Of a stretch of 64,000 nt of DNA, positions 24,416-37,801 are shown piece by piece. The number at the start of each line of letters is the position of its first letter. Position 1 is the stretch's first letter. This DNA comes from Megascapheus bottae (Eukaryota > Chordata > Mammalia > Rodentia > Geomyidae). Location of the stretch: positions 2,403,001 through 2,467,000 of the forward strand of contig JANJXV010000014.1 in NCBI GenBank assembly GCA_024803745.1, read 5' to 3'. Position numbers and translations under genes: made by a program. Under the pieces are notes generated by a model, which was not told the DNA's origin, did not search any database, and saw only the letters and a program-made list of their open reading frames with translations.

Positions 24416-25164
24416 TGCTTCCCACCACCACCATTACTCACTAGGGCTATTACCACCACCAATGTCACTACCAGAAATAAAAGTATGGCTCTTTGTGAGT
24501 CATTGCCACATTAATTTTGAAAGTTTGGAGCCACAGACATTCCTGTGCAGATAGAAAGCCTGCATCTGGGAAATGGACCAGGTATATTTATCCATTACTC
24601 CTCTGAAGTATCTGTAAAATTTTACAGATTCCTTATTGGTGTTAGAAAATGATAACATCGGCTTAACTTAGCAACAGCCACAGTGACTTTGAAACTGGGT
24701 TGGATGATATCCCAACCAAAAACATTGCCCAGAAGAACTATTTCTGCTCTATAGAGAAGAACCATTTGGAAGGTCTCTATTCTATCAACCTGCCATAGTC
24801 CCTTGCATTTTGGGGACCATCTTAATCAAGAGAAAAGCCTATGGGGGAAAAAAAAGGTGGATTATGGTACAGGCCATCTGCAGCCACATACTATGTACAA
24901 ATCTACCTGCCCTTTGAACTTGAATATCAGTAGAGAGTTGGAGGTCTGCAGACAGGAAAGAGCAGCAAGTTTAGTAAACTGAAGAATTACGCAGGAAGGA
25001 AGCAATTCAGGAAACAGAAGAGACCTTGAAAGAGCTGTAATTAAGAACCTCAGAGAGATTTGAAAGGAAGGGGGTTTTTTTGTTTTAATTAATGAAAGGA
25101 TTGCCAAAATTAAGAATCCAGAGATAGTTCTGAATGATAGTATGGTTCTGATCAAAGACCAAGG

Positions 25165-25275
25165 TAGGCCTTGACAGTGACACATTTCTCTAATCCTAGC
25201 ACTTAGGAGAGGAGACTGAAATAGGAAGTTCTTGAGTTAAAGGACAAAGCAAGGCTGACTAATAAGAAAAACCAG
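25165..25275 (+). repeat. B1-like SINE relic
   Basis: The text TCTCTAATCCTAGCACTTAG and GAAGTTCTTGAGTTAAAGG resembles a 7SL-derived monomer. Confidence 0.45.
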
Positions 25276-26082
25276 AATTAGATATCTGGAAAAAAATACA
25301 GAGATGGAAAAGGATTAATGCAAGAAATCTAACCTCAACTTAATAGGAGAGCCCTGGAAAGGAGGAATAAGGCGAGAGGAGAGAAGACAAGTTAGTAAGG
25401 CAGGCCTCTCTTCATCTGCAATAGGAGATACCCTCCCAATGCCAGTGCCTGGAACTGTGATTGTGTTCCTAGGTACAGTAGCATTCAGCAAGGAAACAAA
25501 ACTTAGTTTCTCTCATGCAGAGATCCACTGGTTGCTTCACTGATATTCTCTGCAGCAAAGTGAAGAGTGGATTTAAGAACAATATAGGATACTTGAAACA
25601 GAGCAAATGAAAACTAAACTTTGTGAAGAAGTCTAAATTGCATGCATTTACAAGAAGGGCTTGGGGGGGGGGGAGATATAGGAGAGGGGACAAAAGTATT
25701 TAACTGACCTTGCTAGAGGCAAGTGCCAATACTGATTAATTGTACACCTTGTAATGGTATTTTTACTATCTGCGCTTGCAATATTTAAACAGCTATGTCT
25801 ATAAATAAGGGGGTTAGGTCAAAAGAGAAGTAAGTAGTAACTGAAAAAACTAGGAAACTTCTATAGGAATTTGAAATAAGTCCTGTAGCCACAGTAACTA
25901 CAAATGGATTCCATGTCTGCATAAACCAATACATTAGATGGTTTTTGAAAGGAAATCTCATATGAAATTTGGGGAAATAGTGACATAGAAATGAAAGCAA
26001 ATGGATTTAAAAACACTAAATGAGCATAGGAATATTCATGTCAGACAAAGAGGACTTTGAGAGATTGAAATAGCATGCAGAG

Positions 26083-26305
26083 CCAGATATTAGCACCTTA
26101 TGCCTATAATCCTAGCAGAAGGATGAGATCTGAGAATCATGGTTTGAAGCCAGCCTAGGCAGACAAGTCAAAGAGAATCTTATTGTAACCACCAAAACAA
26201 GGCATAAGTGAAAGTGTGACTAAATAGGTAAAGCACCACTCAACTGGAAAAGCTAAGGGAAGCTCTTAAGCCCTGAGTTCAAGCCCCAGTACCAGCACAT
26301 AAAAA
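26083..26305 (+). repeat. 7SL-like/Geo SINE, diverged
   Basis: The text CTTATGCCTATAATCCTAGC, GAAGCCAGCCTAGGCAGAC, linker and TTAAGCCCTGAGTTCAAGCC. The head has a small deletion. Confidence 0.65.
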
Positions 26306-28398
26306 CAAACAAAATAAAGTAACATTCAGTTGCACAAAGTCTTTTATGAATGGTAATAAAATTCTTCATCATCCTGTGGTGATGATTGGTATAATACTAT
26401 CTTACAAGATCTCAGTTTCAAAGGTTGGAGAGCCCATGAAATTGTTTTCTTTCCTATGGGAACTTCAGCCCACTGTCCTTACTTAAACACTGACAAATGG
26501 ATTCTGTAGATAAGGAAAACTAGATTTCACCTAAAAGAAATATATGCTAACCTTGAAACTGTAAGTAGAGAAAATCACATCCCTTATGAACACTTAGGAA
26601 AGCGCCAGACCCAAAGCTTGATTTCTAGTCACATTTTCTTTCCATTGTGAATGGTAACTCTGTCTTCTCAGTTGCTGGAAGATATGCTATTATTTTTATT
26701 ATCTGAGGAACCCTTTGAATGGTCCCTGTTACGGGAGCTGGGGTTGGCCACCAAGGATGTACCTTATTTAGTCTCAGCCCTTCCTAAGAAGCAGGCTGCT
26801 AGTGTTCTTCCTGTTGAGGATCTCTGTCTCCTAGTCTTCCTTCTCTTCACCTCTACATCCCTTGGAGTAGACAAAACTGAGTCACTTCATCAATGTGTCC
26901 TTAGCTCTCAAAGTCTGGGGAAACCAGGCAGATTGATTGGGGACTTTGCCAGCTCTGGTCTGGAGTATCAGCCACTCTCCAGTTAGCAAGCTCTTTCCAT
27001 CATCTGCTGCTCTGCCAGCCTCGCTTTGAAGCTCCCCTCTGCAGGTCTCCAAGTTCATTTAGCAAATCCCTAAACCAGAAATGTCTTTTCTACAGAGATG
27101 TTCACAATTGCCCCAGAAGACATGTACCTAGGAGTCATGGAAGGAAACACAGAAGGCACCATATTCCAACATCCTTTATAACACTAAACCCTTTAGTCAG
27201 ACAACTGCTCTATACATTCTGCTCACCTTGTCTATTCCACTAATAATATCTCGTCTCACTGCTGCCCCTTCGCCAACATTCCTCTCTCTACTGGGAAAGG
27301 AATTATTTATGAAAACTACCACAATGGAAGGGCAGCCCTTTACTTTCTTGCTCAGATGTGTGGCTGCATTCGCCCATGCTGACCCACACTGTGAAGAGGG
27401 TTGTATTACATGTGGAAAACTGACTGGCTGTTAAACTTTCCCTAAACCAGGAAGCGAAACAAAATCGGTGGTGTGAACGCAGTGGGTTTCTAAGCATTTT
27501 TTGTGTTTCCTTCCATTATGTTGGAGAATAAATTCCTGGCTCCAACTTAAAATAATTCCTCTAACCTAATAGGAAACTCAGTGTGAGTTACCCAGTGAAG
27601 TTTTGAATATAAAGTGAGCTTTTCACATGCAAAATTGCAGAGTGTTTTATAACAACTGTTACTTAAAATTAGTGTTTGAGGAGCTGAGTAAAGATGGGAG
27701 AAGAGCAACTGCTTTGGTAATATAAGGACAAGCATGTAGAATGTGGATTCATACATGCTCACACTCACACTGTAACTTTTAAGCTGTCTGTTAGAAGGAT
27801 GAGAGATAGTTGTGAGCCAGACCATGATGGTTTGGACAGAAAGTCTTACAGAATTATTAAGCCTTAAAAAAAGCAAGGGAGATTTATGCATCTGCATTTG
27901 ACCAATTTGGTTTGGAATAGGTTCATAATGGAAAAGTAATAAAACCGTAAGAGACAGTGTCTTCTGAGTACAGTCTCACTTTTAAAAAATCTAAACATGG
28001 TTGTCCCATTTAGGGTAAAATTGACTGTAGAAACAAAATTACCCATTGTTGATTCTTTTTCATTGATTATCAGCCAGTGTACATTTTACTCCTCTGTTAA
28101 ATATTTTTCTGTAGACATCAATCTTTGGAAAAAGTAAACCTGAAATATTATATGTATGCATACACACTCATGCACACACAGTATTTGCTTCACTATCAGA
28201 ACAGTATTTCTCTGGTGTAACGGAGAGGTTAGGCTTTGGAGGGTAAGTAGTTGAATGTGTGAGAGAAGGCACCTCCTGTGACTGCCAGCAGCCAGAAAAC
28301 CATGAAGAGGAAACACATAATAAGTTTCACCTCTAAAAAATCAGACCTAATAACTTTGTGAGGTTCTGATTTCAACAGGAAAGCAAAAACATTTTTGA

Positions 28399-29323
<925 letters not shown>

Positions 29324-29510
29324 AAAACCCATGGGATCAGAGGCAGTTCCAAAATCCAGGATCACACTGCCTGCCCCAAATCCTGATCACGTTGGGGGCT
29401 ACAAACTGGCAATTGCAACATTCGCTGGGATTGAAAACAAATTTGGACTTTACCTACCTCTCTTCAAGCCATCAGCATCTACCTCAAAAGTGACCAGTGG
29501 AAACCCCTAG
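29324..29510 (+). CDS. SLC25A13: SLC25A13 exon 18: C-terminal tail and stop (citrin)
   Basis: The exon supplies the last base of Val614, then 61 residues ([20 protein letters not shown] to TSKVTSGNP) and TAG at 29508-29510. The tail after the six-helix carrier core contains [28 protein letters not shown] and a short variable end. The end ([12 protein letters not shown]) differs from human at several positions, as is usual for this tail. Total length from the human exon 14 equivalent is exactly 239 codons including the stop, so no frameshift or truncation is present. Confidence 0.97.
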
Positions 29511-30275
29511 GCGGGCTGACCTATGATGCTGCCTCTAGTAGTGTTGGTACTTCAGTAAGAACAAACCAACTTATAGTGAAGCACAGCTTCACACTATTCC
29601 TTTTAAAATTCAGGTCAAAGCTTTTTATGAAATGAAATCATTTCTTCCCTACATGTTTTCTTAACCAGGTCATTATGGAATTATTCCTAATTATTCTCTG
29701 GACCTCTTCCCATGAGTCTGTGTTGGTATGTGACATGTGAGGGGAGATCTGGTCAACACTAACATCATTTTGGGGAAAGGACAAGTCGCACTGGATATTA
29801 GGGCCCCCCTTCTTGGACTAGGATTATAGTCCCAAAGAAGCTACTGACAAGCAATCATGGTTCTGGGAGCAGAGTGTTTTGGGTATATTAAAATTGTTAG
29901 GAAACTGGGTCCATATTTATAAAAATGAAAAGCTTTGAAAGAAACATACACACACACACACATACAAAGAGACATATCAGGAATAGTCAGCCTAGATTCA
30001 CATTTTAAACATACACAAATTTTTGTCTCTGGATTATATTATGAGGCTTTTATGTGAAACATGTTTCTTTGTAATGCAAACCACATTGGAGATGTTTAGT
30101 AATCATATTCCGTTACTGGTACCAAGACTACTAGAAAAAGTTCTTGCACTGTGAGGAAGTGCTTTTGGCATTGTTATTATGTAGACAGAGAAGCTAAAAC
30201 ACAGTCTTTCTCCTAGATGTTCTAATTTTTGATAACTACTGTTACATTGCACATGTACTGATTACTGCCAGTCTC

Positions 30276-30281
30276 AATAAA
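30276..30281 (+). terminator. SLC25A13: Polyadenylation signal, proximal candidate
   Basis: AATAAA hexamer about 770 nt after the SLC25A13 stop. Confidence 0.45.
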
Positions 30282-30477
30282 CACTGTAGAAAAATGTGGG
30301 AACCTTATTGCCACTGCTGGCTCTAATCCTCTCCCTACACCACCTCCACAATTGGCACCCATTTGCTTTTATGATCCTCTTTGTCTTGAATCATGTAAGA
30401 CAAATATACTCTAAGGTTTTATTTAATTTGTGGTGCCTTGCATAATGGTCAGAGGCTCATGTATTTGTGAAAGTGGA

Positions 30478-30483
30478 AATAAA
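30478..30483 (+). terminator. SLC25A13: Polyadenylation signal, distal candidate
   Basis: AATAAA hexamer about 970 nt after the stop, followed by a T-rich stretch and TGTTTC, plausible downstream elements. Confidence 0.6.
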
Positions 30484-30644
30484 CTATTTTTTAAGCTACT
30501 AGATTGTTTCATGCTATTCACTTGTCATTAATAGAACATTCTGTATGATGGGATTTGGGGGAGATTGTATTCATATTGGTGTGAATCATTAATTGACATT
30601 CATTGGTATGAGCATTAGATACCTTTTTTTGGGGGGGGGGTCAT

Positions 30645-30740
30645 AAGGCTTGAAGCCCTGGCTGGCTTTGAACCATGATCCTCAGTTCTCAGCCTCCTGA
30701 GTAGCTAAGATTACAGGAGTGAGCCACTGTGCCCAGCTAT
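30645..30740 (-). repeat. 7SL-like SINE head, truncated
   Basis: The + strand GAACCATGATCCTCAGTTCT, TCAGCCTCCTGAGTAGCTAA and GTGAGCCACTGTGCCCAGCT. It is preceded by a poly(T)/poly(G) run; the right half is missing. Confidence 0.7.
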
Positions 30741-30913
30741 ACCTTCATTTTATGGTTCAGAATAATAGAAACTACATTTGATCCGAAATAAGCAAAGCAG
30801 TAGTGAGTGGACACTTGTTCTGATCATCTCTAGCACTTTAGGCAACAATTAACATCATAGAAATTTTTAGTAGATGTTGGACATGAAAACTGGTATAAAA
30901 AGATATCAGTGAA

Positions 30914-31118
30914 GGGACCAGAAGTTTGGCCCAGTGGTAGAGTGCTTGCCTAGTGTGCACGAAGACCCAGGTTCAATTCCTCAGTCCCACATACATAGAA
31001 AAAAGCCAGAAGTGGTGCTAAGGCTCAAGTGGTACAGCTCTAGCCTTGAGAAAGTCCAAGGACAGTGCTCAGGCCCTGAGCTCAAGCCCAGGACTGGCAA
31101 AAAAAAAAAAAGAATGTT
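30914..31118 (+). repeat. Dimeric ID-like/Geo SINE
   Basis: The head AAGTTTGGCCCAGTGGTAG, B-box CCAGGTTCAATTCC, linker CATACATAGAAAAAAGCC, right half and A tail are complete. An imperfect target duplication, GATATCAGTGAA before and GGTATCAGTAAA after, flanks it. Confidence 0.85.
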
Positions 31119-31159
31119 TAAAACGGTATCAGTAAAACTAACAGGGTAAACGGATCGCA

Positions 31160-31392
31160 GTTAAAACAGCTCACACCTGTAATCCTAGCTACTTAGGAGG
31201 CTGAGATGTGAGGATCTTGGTTCAAAGCCATTCTGGTCACTAAAGGCCATAAAATTTTTATCCTCAATTAACCACCAGAAAACTGGCTCTGTGGTGCTGT
31301 GGCTCAAGGGGTGGGTGGTAGCCTTGAGCTGAAGATCTTAGGGACAGTGCCCAGGCCTAGAGTTGAAGCTCCACTACTAAACAAACGAACAA
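31160..31392 (+). repeat. 7SL-like/Geo SINE
   Basis: The text CAGCTCACACCTGTAATCCT, ACTTAGGAGGCTGAGATGTG, CTCAATTAACCACCAGAAAA and GTGGCTCAAGGGGTGGGTGG. Middle of a head-to-tail run of three SINEs. Confidence 0.8.
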
Positions 31393-31404
31393 AAAAACGT
31401 GACA

Positions 31405-31608
31405 GGAAACTGGGAATGTGGCTCAGTGGTAGAGTGCTTGTCTTGCATGCATGAAGCCCTGGTTTTGATTCCTCAGTACCATATAAGCAGAAAAGGCTAA
31501 AAATGGTGCTTTGGCTCAAATGGTAGAGCACTAGCCTTGGGCACAGAGGAGCTCAGGAACAGAACCCAGGCCTTGAATTCAAGCCCTATAACTGGCAGAA
31601 AAAGGAAA
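31405..31608 (+). repeat. Dimeric ID-like/Geo SINE
   Basis: The head GGAATGTGGCTCAGTGGTAG, linker CATATAAGCAGAAAAGGC, right half GCTCAAATGGTAGAGCACTA and A-rich end. Third of the cluster. Confidence 0.8.
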
Positions 31609-31727
31609 AAGTGAAAACATTTATGAGGTTCAAGTCAACATCATTCACAGATTTTACACCAGTTGATTTGCATGCATGTGTTTAGGTGTTATAGGAAAGG
31701 GAGATACCTGAATAATTCCACTTATTT

Positions 31728-31742
31728 CTTTCTCTCTGTCTC

Positions 31743-31809
<67 letters not shown>

Positions 31810-32066
31810 CCTTCCTTCCTTCCTTCTTCTTTCTTCTTAAATTGGTCCTATAGCTGGAGATCCAGGGCTAGGCATTATCCCTGAGCTTTTTTGCTCAAAG
31901 CTAGCATTCTACCACTTTAAGACACAGTTCCACTTCCCATTTTTGAGTAGTAAATTGCAGATAAGAATCTCAGGAACTTTCCATCCCTGGCTGGCTTTGA
32001 TGGCTTTGAACTGCCATCTTCATATCTCAGAGGCTAGGATTACAGGTGAAAGCTACCAGTGCCAGC
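31728..32066 (-). repeat. (TC)n tract on the tail of a reverse 7SL-like/Geo SINE
   Basis: A nearly pure TC array (31728-31826) grading into TTCC/TTCT lies at the 3' end of a minus-strand SINE (31845-32066; GAGCTTTTTTGCTCAAAGCT, GATTACAGGTGAAAGCTACC). On the SINE strand the array is (GA)n. Confidence 0.7.
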
Positions 32067-32861
32067 TCATTTTATCTATTTCTGACAAAATTAATAGTTG
32101 ACCTCCTCCATACTCCTACCAGGTGATAAGTGATAAATATCTATAATCACAAAAGCCAGTCACAAATCTCCAGATATGTGTGTCTCAGAAATGTGGATGG
32201 TATTATAATGATACAACTCTGCAGCTCTGGTCTTTGCTTCACTTGCTTAACATTTTATACAAGATCATGTTTTCCTGGCAGAAACACTGACCCTAATGTC
32301 ATAAATGATGCCCTGCTCTGCCTACTGCTTTATGAGCTGTTGCATTTCATGGGAGAGCATCTTGGTTTTGCTTAGATTTACCCAAGGCTCAGAGTGATAC
32401 TCCCTAATAAACAAGAAACCAGAGGCCCCAGGAAGCCAGTGGAGATAGGGCTACATGGCTTCAGTTTCTTTACAATAAAATAAATAAAGAAGTTGGCTCA
32501 ATTCTGTTGAGGGAGAGGCAGTGACTAGAGACTGAAGGAGGCCTAATTTCCATGAGTTCTGCTCTGTGGGTGGTGTGCCTATGACAGGCCCTGAATATGA
32601 CTGCAATCACGGTGTGGTGGAAACCATGTGAAATTTGTTCGGGGTTTCCCTTCTCCCTGAAGTGACAGCACATCATGTCTGCAGTGGTGAGGCAGCTGTC
32701 AGTGCCTGGGTCATGTCCCGCCATGAAGCTGAGGAACTGGAGGCATATCACTCCTTCATGCTTATGTGCCCCAAGGGGACAGGCCTCCCCTGCTCTGCCA
32801 GCCCTGGAGTCTTTCAGCTCTACTCTTGGTCCACCTCATGATTTCATAATTACTTGGTGGC

Positions 32862-32938
32862 GGGGGGGGGGGGGGGGAGGATAGGGAGGGGGGCACAAGA
32901 CAGGCCTGACTTTTGTAGCAGCTTTTTTTTTTTTTTTC
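32862..32938. repeat. Poly(G) run followed by poly(T) run
   Basis: A run of about 17 G (32862-32878) and, 45 bp on, about 15 T. Such long G runs are slippage-prone; the exact length in the assembly is uncertain. Confidence 0.8.
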
Positions 32939-34809
32939 ATCTTTCAAGGAGGGGAAAAAATGTGAAGCTGACCACAAAGTGAACACACTGATTCTTGGGT
33001 TCCAGTTGTGGCTGGGTTTCTTGAGGCTGGGTGGCACACTGTCGCCAAGCCCCTGCTGCACCTCATAACCCACAACCATTTGCTGACTTCCCTGGGGTCG
33101 CCTTAATCCCAACAGCCAGGGTCGCACAGGGGAAAGTACGAATTCTGGCTCAGAAAAGAGTCATTTCAATGCTTATTGCATTTCAAGCTTCAGTTTTTAC
33201 TTAGCTAAAATATTTACCATTGCTGGAAAACAATGTTTAAAATGTTGTGCCTATATGTTATTTAATGGTGTGGCTTATGTAAACCATGGGATGCTTACGT
33301 TTTGACAGTGTTCTGGAAATGTTTAACAGCACATAACCAGTGAGCGGGGAATAAAAACAGGAACAAATTGTGCTTGAAAGTATCTATAACCTCCTCTGAC
33401 TGGGTATTCAGAATGCAAGTCATCTGAATTCCTCCTCCAGGTAGAGGAAGGTCTTCACCGATGGAAGTTGAATCTGAACTGTAGGTTCCATTTATCAATC
33501 TAGACACTAAAATGCCTTCAAAGGCTTCGTGTGCCTTTTGACCACAGAAGCCATACTTGTGGGTGAGTTTGTATCTGTGCCACTGAGCAAAATCCCATTT
33601 TAAATTCAGAGTAATCAAATGCTTTCAGGATGTGGATTTTTCCAAAGATTTCTAAACGATGTGTTCCTTGGGCAGAGCTATGAAATGTTTCTACAAACGG
33701 CACTTCCCACAAAGGAGTATGTGCCTTTTGTTTTTACCTTTGGGGAACAGAACCCAAAACTCCTGCCCAGAATCTTCTGTGATTAGTGTTGGGATGACCA
33801 TAGATTTTAATACAACTCCCTGCTTAGTTTTCATGGCAGTCATCCACTAGTAGTGTCCCCTCTACTTTTCAACAATGGCAGGCTCTGGTCTGCATATCCA
33901 GAATGAGATCCCTAATGATAAGGGGGTGTTTCAGTTTACTTAGTGGACTCCTCTGTATTATTTTGAAGGATGATCAAACAAATGGATGAATGGTTGGAAG
34001 TGTATTTCCCCCCACCCCACATTTCTTTTAGAATACTTCCTGCTGCTAGAGTTTAAGAACTAAAAGCAACCCGGCTTATGTATTCATCACTTTAGAAATC
34101 AGAAGTATGTCTTTTAGTAAATAGTAAAGCAACTATCGTTATTTGAAATGGGTTTTAATTATTGATTACTTTCAGTTAGGAGCTGACCTCTAAATTCCAA
34201 AGTAAATTTAAATTCTCTAGTCACTGTAAAACAATAAAGCCTAAAAATAAACCACATCCTTTAATGTGAGTATTCTGTTGGGAGATGTATCATGAATGAT
34301 TTTCTAATCATAGATCATATAGAAATCTGTGTTTAAACCTCATTCTTTTAGAAACTACTGAGGATGACAGCAACTCTCTTTCAGAAGGGGCTTGGGGTTT
34401 TTTTGTTTTGTTTTGTTTTTTGCTAATGCATTAAGTGACTCAAAAAAGAGTCCATATGGAACATTCTGCTTTCATTTGCTGGGGTAGTCCAATAAAATAA
34501 TGTTTGCTTTGAGATTCCCGGCTGTTAAGGGGGTTTTGCTCAAGGCAAAACCCACAGTTCCCTCAAATAACTTTAGGAGGAAAATTAAGAAGACACCATA
34601 ATTGTGCTTGTCAGAGATTCACTTCTTCTGGGTCACAGACACACCACAAGTATACTAGTCTGGCCACCATGGCTCTAATGCCTACTGAGACTCACCCTTC
34701 CAGGGATGCTTTGTCAGCAAAGCAGTTCTGAAGGTGATCTTTAGTGTACTAAAGCTCTCACAAGCAACTACAATGAGATGGGAGATGAAAAAGGACTCTA
34801 GAAACATGA

Positions 34810-34985
34810 AGGTGGAGCCACTGGTGACTCACATCTCTTCATTTTAGCTCCTCAGGAGGCTAAAAACTAAAATCTGTTCAAGTCACCTACCTTGGCAAAG
34901 AAAGTTTACTATATCCACAATAATCAGAACAGAGCAGGGCTAGAGACACGGCTCAAATGGTAGAATGCCAGCCTAGCAGACTGAA
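34810..34985 (+). repeat. Diverged 7SL-like SINE with ID-like 3' piece
   Basis: The text ACTGGTGACTCACATCTCTT, CTCCTCAGGAGGCTAAAAAC then AGAGACACGGCTCAAATGGT. Old and rearranged. Confidence 0.45.
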
Positions 34986-35074
34986 TTATTCTTCCCAGCT
35001 CTTACTTGGTTCTCTGACTGAGTTGCTTTCAAATGGGTGAATCCTGCCCCCACTTGAGTTTCTTATCCTGTAAA

Positions 35075-35165
35075 GAATCATCAAAAAGGAGATGAGTCGT
35101 ACTAGGTATGATCTCATTTAATCCTCCCCACAACCCTTGTAATAGGTCTGGTGATTTCTGCTATG
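35075..35165 (-). repeat. MIR SINE fragment
   Basis: The + strand GATCTCATTTAATCCTCCCC, ACAACCCTTGTAATAGGTCT is a clear reversed MIR segment. Confidence 0.6.
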
Positions 35166-36170
35166 TTAAAAATGAAAAACAAATTGATTTGACATTTCTG
35201 CCTGCCATCTTTAGCTAGGTCCTTGATGGAATTCACAGTTGAATCTGGTATGGCAACCTGCCCTCCCCTATGGGACTTTCTCAAGTATAACTCAATATTG
35301 AGTTATACTCAATACAACTTCAGGGATGCAGGATTTAGTTTGGATCACAGTTTGGGAGAGTTCAGTCCAGAGTAACATGACTCCATGTTTCTGAGCATAA
35401 TGGTAGGAGGGAGCTATTGTTCTCGTGGCCACCAAAATTGTACCATTAGCCAGTGACCAAGCATTAAACATGTGAGTCTGTGAGGAATATTTCCTATTGT
35501 CCTCAGCATCAGATCTATCATCCCTAGCATGATCTAGAGGCAACAGTGGTCTTGATTTCTTTAAAATCATTCTAAGTATAGTAACTACCTTGAAGTATTC
35601 TAGGGCCTGAGGACCAGGTGAATCTTGACGAGCCTTTTGAGGTTCCTCTTAAAACTGTTTTACAGCCTTTTAAAGTAAGGAAAAAGAGGATTAAGGTAAA
35701 CTTGAAACATTTGCCCCATGGATATAAAATTGGAAGGTAATGTGGAAAAAAGCAGAGGTAAATTTACAAACTGTTACAGTGCAACCTGATATGATGCAAA
35801 CTGAATTGAATCATCTTAACAATCTCTGCTATAATTAGAAAATGCAGTTCTTCAACAAGAGTTGGAAATAATGGAACACCAAGGAAAAAGTAAGTATCTA
35901 TAGATACTTGGCCTCAAAGTGCATCTGGAAGGAATAGAGACAGTTTACAGAATATAGAATTTTCAAGGATTACTTTTAAACATGAAATCATTGACACCAG
36001 TAATAGTAGCAAAGACAATATTAGAAGAGCATACCTACTATTTCATTCACACAAAGATGAGATTACTGAGTATCTCATAATAAATAAGTTTGCAACATTT
36101 TCTTGCCAAGGGAAAAAGTTAAACATTAAAATGCTATGTTCTCATTATATTCTTAAAAGGATGGTATATT

Positions 36171-36379
36171 GGGGCTGGGAGTTTGGCCTAGTGGCAGAGT
36201 GCTTGCCCTGCATGCACAAAGACCCGGGTTCGATTCCTTGGTACCACATACATAGAAAAAAGCCGGAAATGGTGCTGAGGTTCAAGTGGTAGAGCTCTAC
36301 CTTGAGAAAGTCCAAGGACAGTGCTCAGGCCCTGAGCTCAAGGCCAGGACTGGCAAAAAAAAATTATAAAAAAAAAAGG
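36171..36379 (+). repeat. Young dimeric ID-like/Geo SINE with target duplication
   Basis: A full-length copy with intact B-box CCCGGGTTCGATTCC, linker and right half. TGGTATATT occurs immediately before (36162-36170) and after (36381-36389) the element, extended by a similar AAAAGG context. This is direct evidence of retroposition, and low divergence suggests recent insertion. Confidence 0.9.
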
Positions 36380-36951
36380 GTGGTATATTTCAGAGTGCAA
36401 ATCTCTGTTTTGAAACTGAATTTACCAATATAAATTGTATGTATACTGTTATGCTGTATCAGTCTTCTTGCCAAAAGAACAAATTTACCTGAAAATTGGA
36501 AGAATAGAAAATTGACCAACAATGGAGAAAACCACATGCTCTAAGATCCATTTCTTTCAACAGATTAATAAAGTTGATGTCTATTGTTAAATATAACATA
36601 ACTTGCATACATTATGAATTAAAATAGTCACATCACTAACATTCAGTATATATAAAAGGTAAAAAGAGATCATATGGGAAATTATATGTTAATAATTTGA
36701 CAACATAAATACCTGCATTTCTTGAGACAACTTACCAAAATGGAACCAAAATAAAACAGAAAACCTGAATAGACTATTTCTATTAATGTGTTTGTTACTA
36801 AAAATTATCTAACAAATAAAGCTTTAGAATCAGATGAGTTCTGAGTTCTGTCAATATATCAGAATGATATCCAGAATGTATAATGACTTCTTACAAATTA
36901 ATAACAGAAATATAATATATAATGCAATCTTTTAAATAATAGAATTATTTG

Positions 36952-37255
36952 GGGACACTAGCACACTCCTGTAATGTCAGCAATTTGCAGGCCAAGACAA
37001 GATGAAGAGTCCTAAGCCAGCCTAGGAAAATGGTGAGACTCAAATAAAAAATATTAAGATTATTATTATACTACCAATAAAAGGAATAGTTTTGAAATAA
37101 CTGCAATTAAACTGGTATTTCACAAAAAAATATAAGATGTAAATTAGATGTACTGATGCACTCTTGTAATTCTGGCACTTAGGAGGCTAGGGTAAGAGAA
37201 TCATCAGTTTGAAATCAGGCTGTCCTGCCTATGCAGTAATTTTTTGTATCAAAAG
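36952..37255 (+). repeat. Two B1-like SINE relics
   Basis: At 36952-37050 ACTCCTGTAATGTCAGCAAT, and at 37143-37255 ACTCTTGTAATTCTGGCACT with TTAGGAGGCTAGGG. Both are short, 7SL-derived-looking monomers inserted in the L1. Confidence 0.5.
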
Positions 37256-37263
37256 TAAAAGAG

Positions 37264-37462
37264 GGGCTTGGAGTTTGGCCTAGTGCTAGAGTGCTTGCCT
37301 AGCATGCATGAAGACCTGGGTTCGATTCCTCAGAACCACATATATAGAAAAAAGTCAGAAATGGTGTGGTGGGCTCAAGTGGTAGAGCTCCAGCCATGAG
37401 AAAGCTCAAGGACAGTGCTCAGGCCCTGAGTTTAAGCCCAGGACTGGCAAAAAAAAAATAAT
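37264..37462 (+). repeat. Dimeric ID-like/Geo SINE
   Basis: The head GGGGCTTGGAGTTTGGCCTA, B-box CTGGGTTCGATTCC, linker CATATATAGAAAAAAGTC, right half and A tail are all present. Confidence 0.85.
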
Positions 37463-37519
37463 TAATTAAAAGAGAGAGGGGGGTCAGGGGTGAGGGTAGG
37501 GAGAAGTATAAATCATTAG

Positions 37520-37801
37520 CCACCAGCTGCCAGTGACTCACATCCATAATCCTAGCTACTCAGCAAGTTGAGATTTGAGGACTGTGGTTCAAAGTTAGCC
37601 CAGGCAGAGTATATGAGACTTTTTTGTTTTGAAGCTCCGGTTAACTGACAAAAAAGCCAGAACTGGATGTGTGGTTCAAGTAATAAAGTACCAGCCATGA
37701 GTGAAAAATCTGAGCCAAGAGTGCAAGGCCCTGGATTCAAGCTCTCATACTGGCGTGCACACACACACACACACACACACCCACACACACACACACACAC
37801 C
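37520..37801 (+). repeat. 7SL-like/Geo SINE with (CA)n tail
   Basis: The element (37520-37755; GTGACTCACATCCATAATCC to CTGGATTCAAGCTCTCATAC) passes directly into a (CA)n array ending near 37801. Confidence 0.75.

Larger units (their letters stand above)
29511..30500 (+). other. SLC25A13: SLC25A13 3' UTR (probable)
   Basis: Follows the stop codon. Two AATAAA hexamers are placed for use: 30276-30281 (GTCTCAATAAACACTG) and 30478-30483 (GTGGAAATAAACTATT). The second gives a UTR of about 990 nt and is my preferred end. A short CA run lies at about 29946-29965. The cleavage point is inferred, not seen. Confidence 0.7.

Noticed and set aside
26651..26986. 111-codon open frame in SLC25A13 intron 15
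   Set aside because: No recognisable domain, no splice-site context, and length within chance expectation for a 64 kb window.
32470..33850. Cluster of overlapping open frames on both strands in the intergenic region
   Set aside because: They overlap each other in several frames, include a poly(G)-derived tail, and show no domain. No promoter or splice pattern supports a gene.
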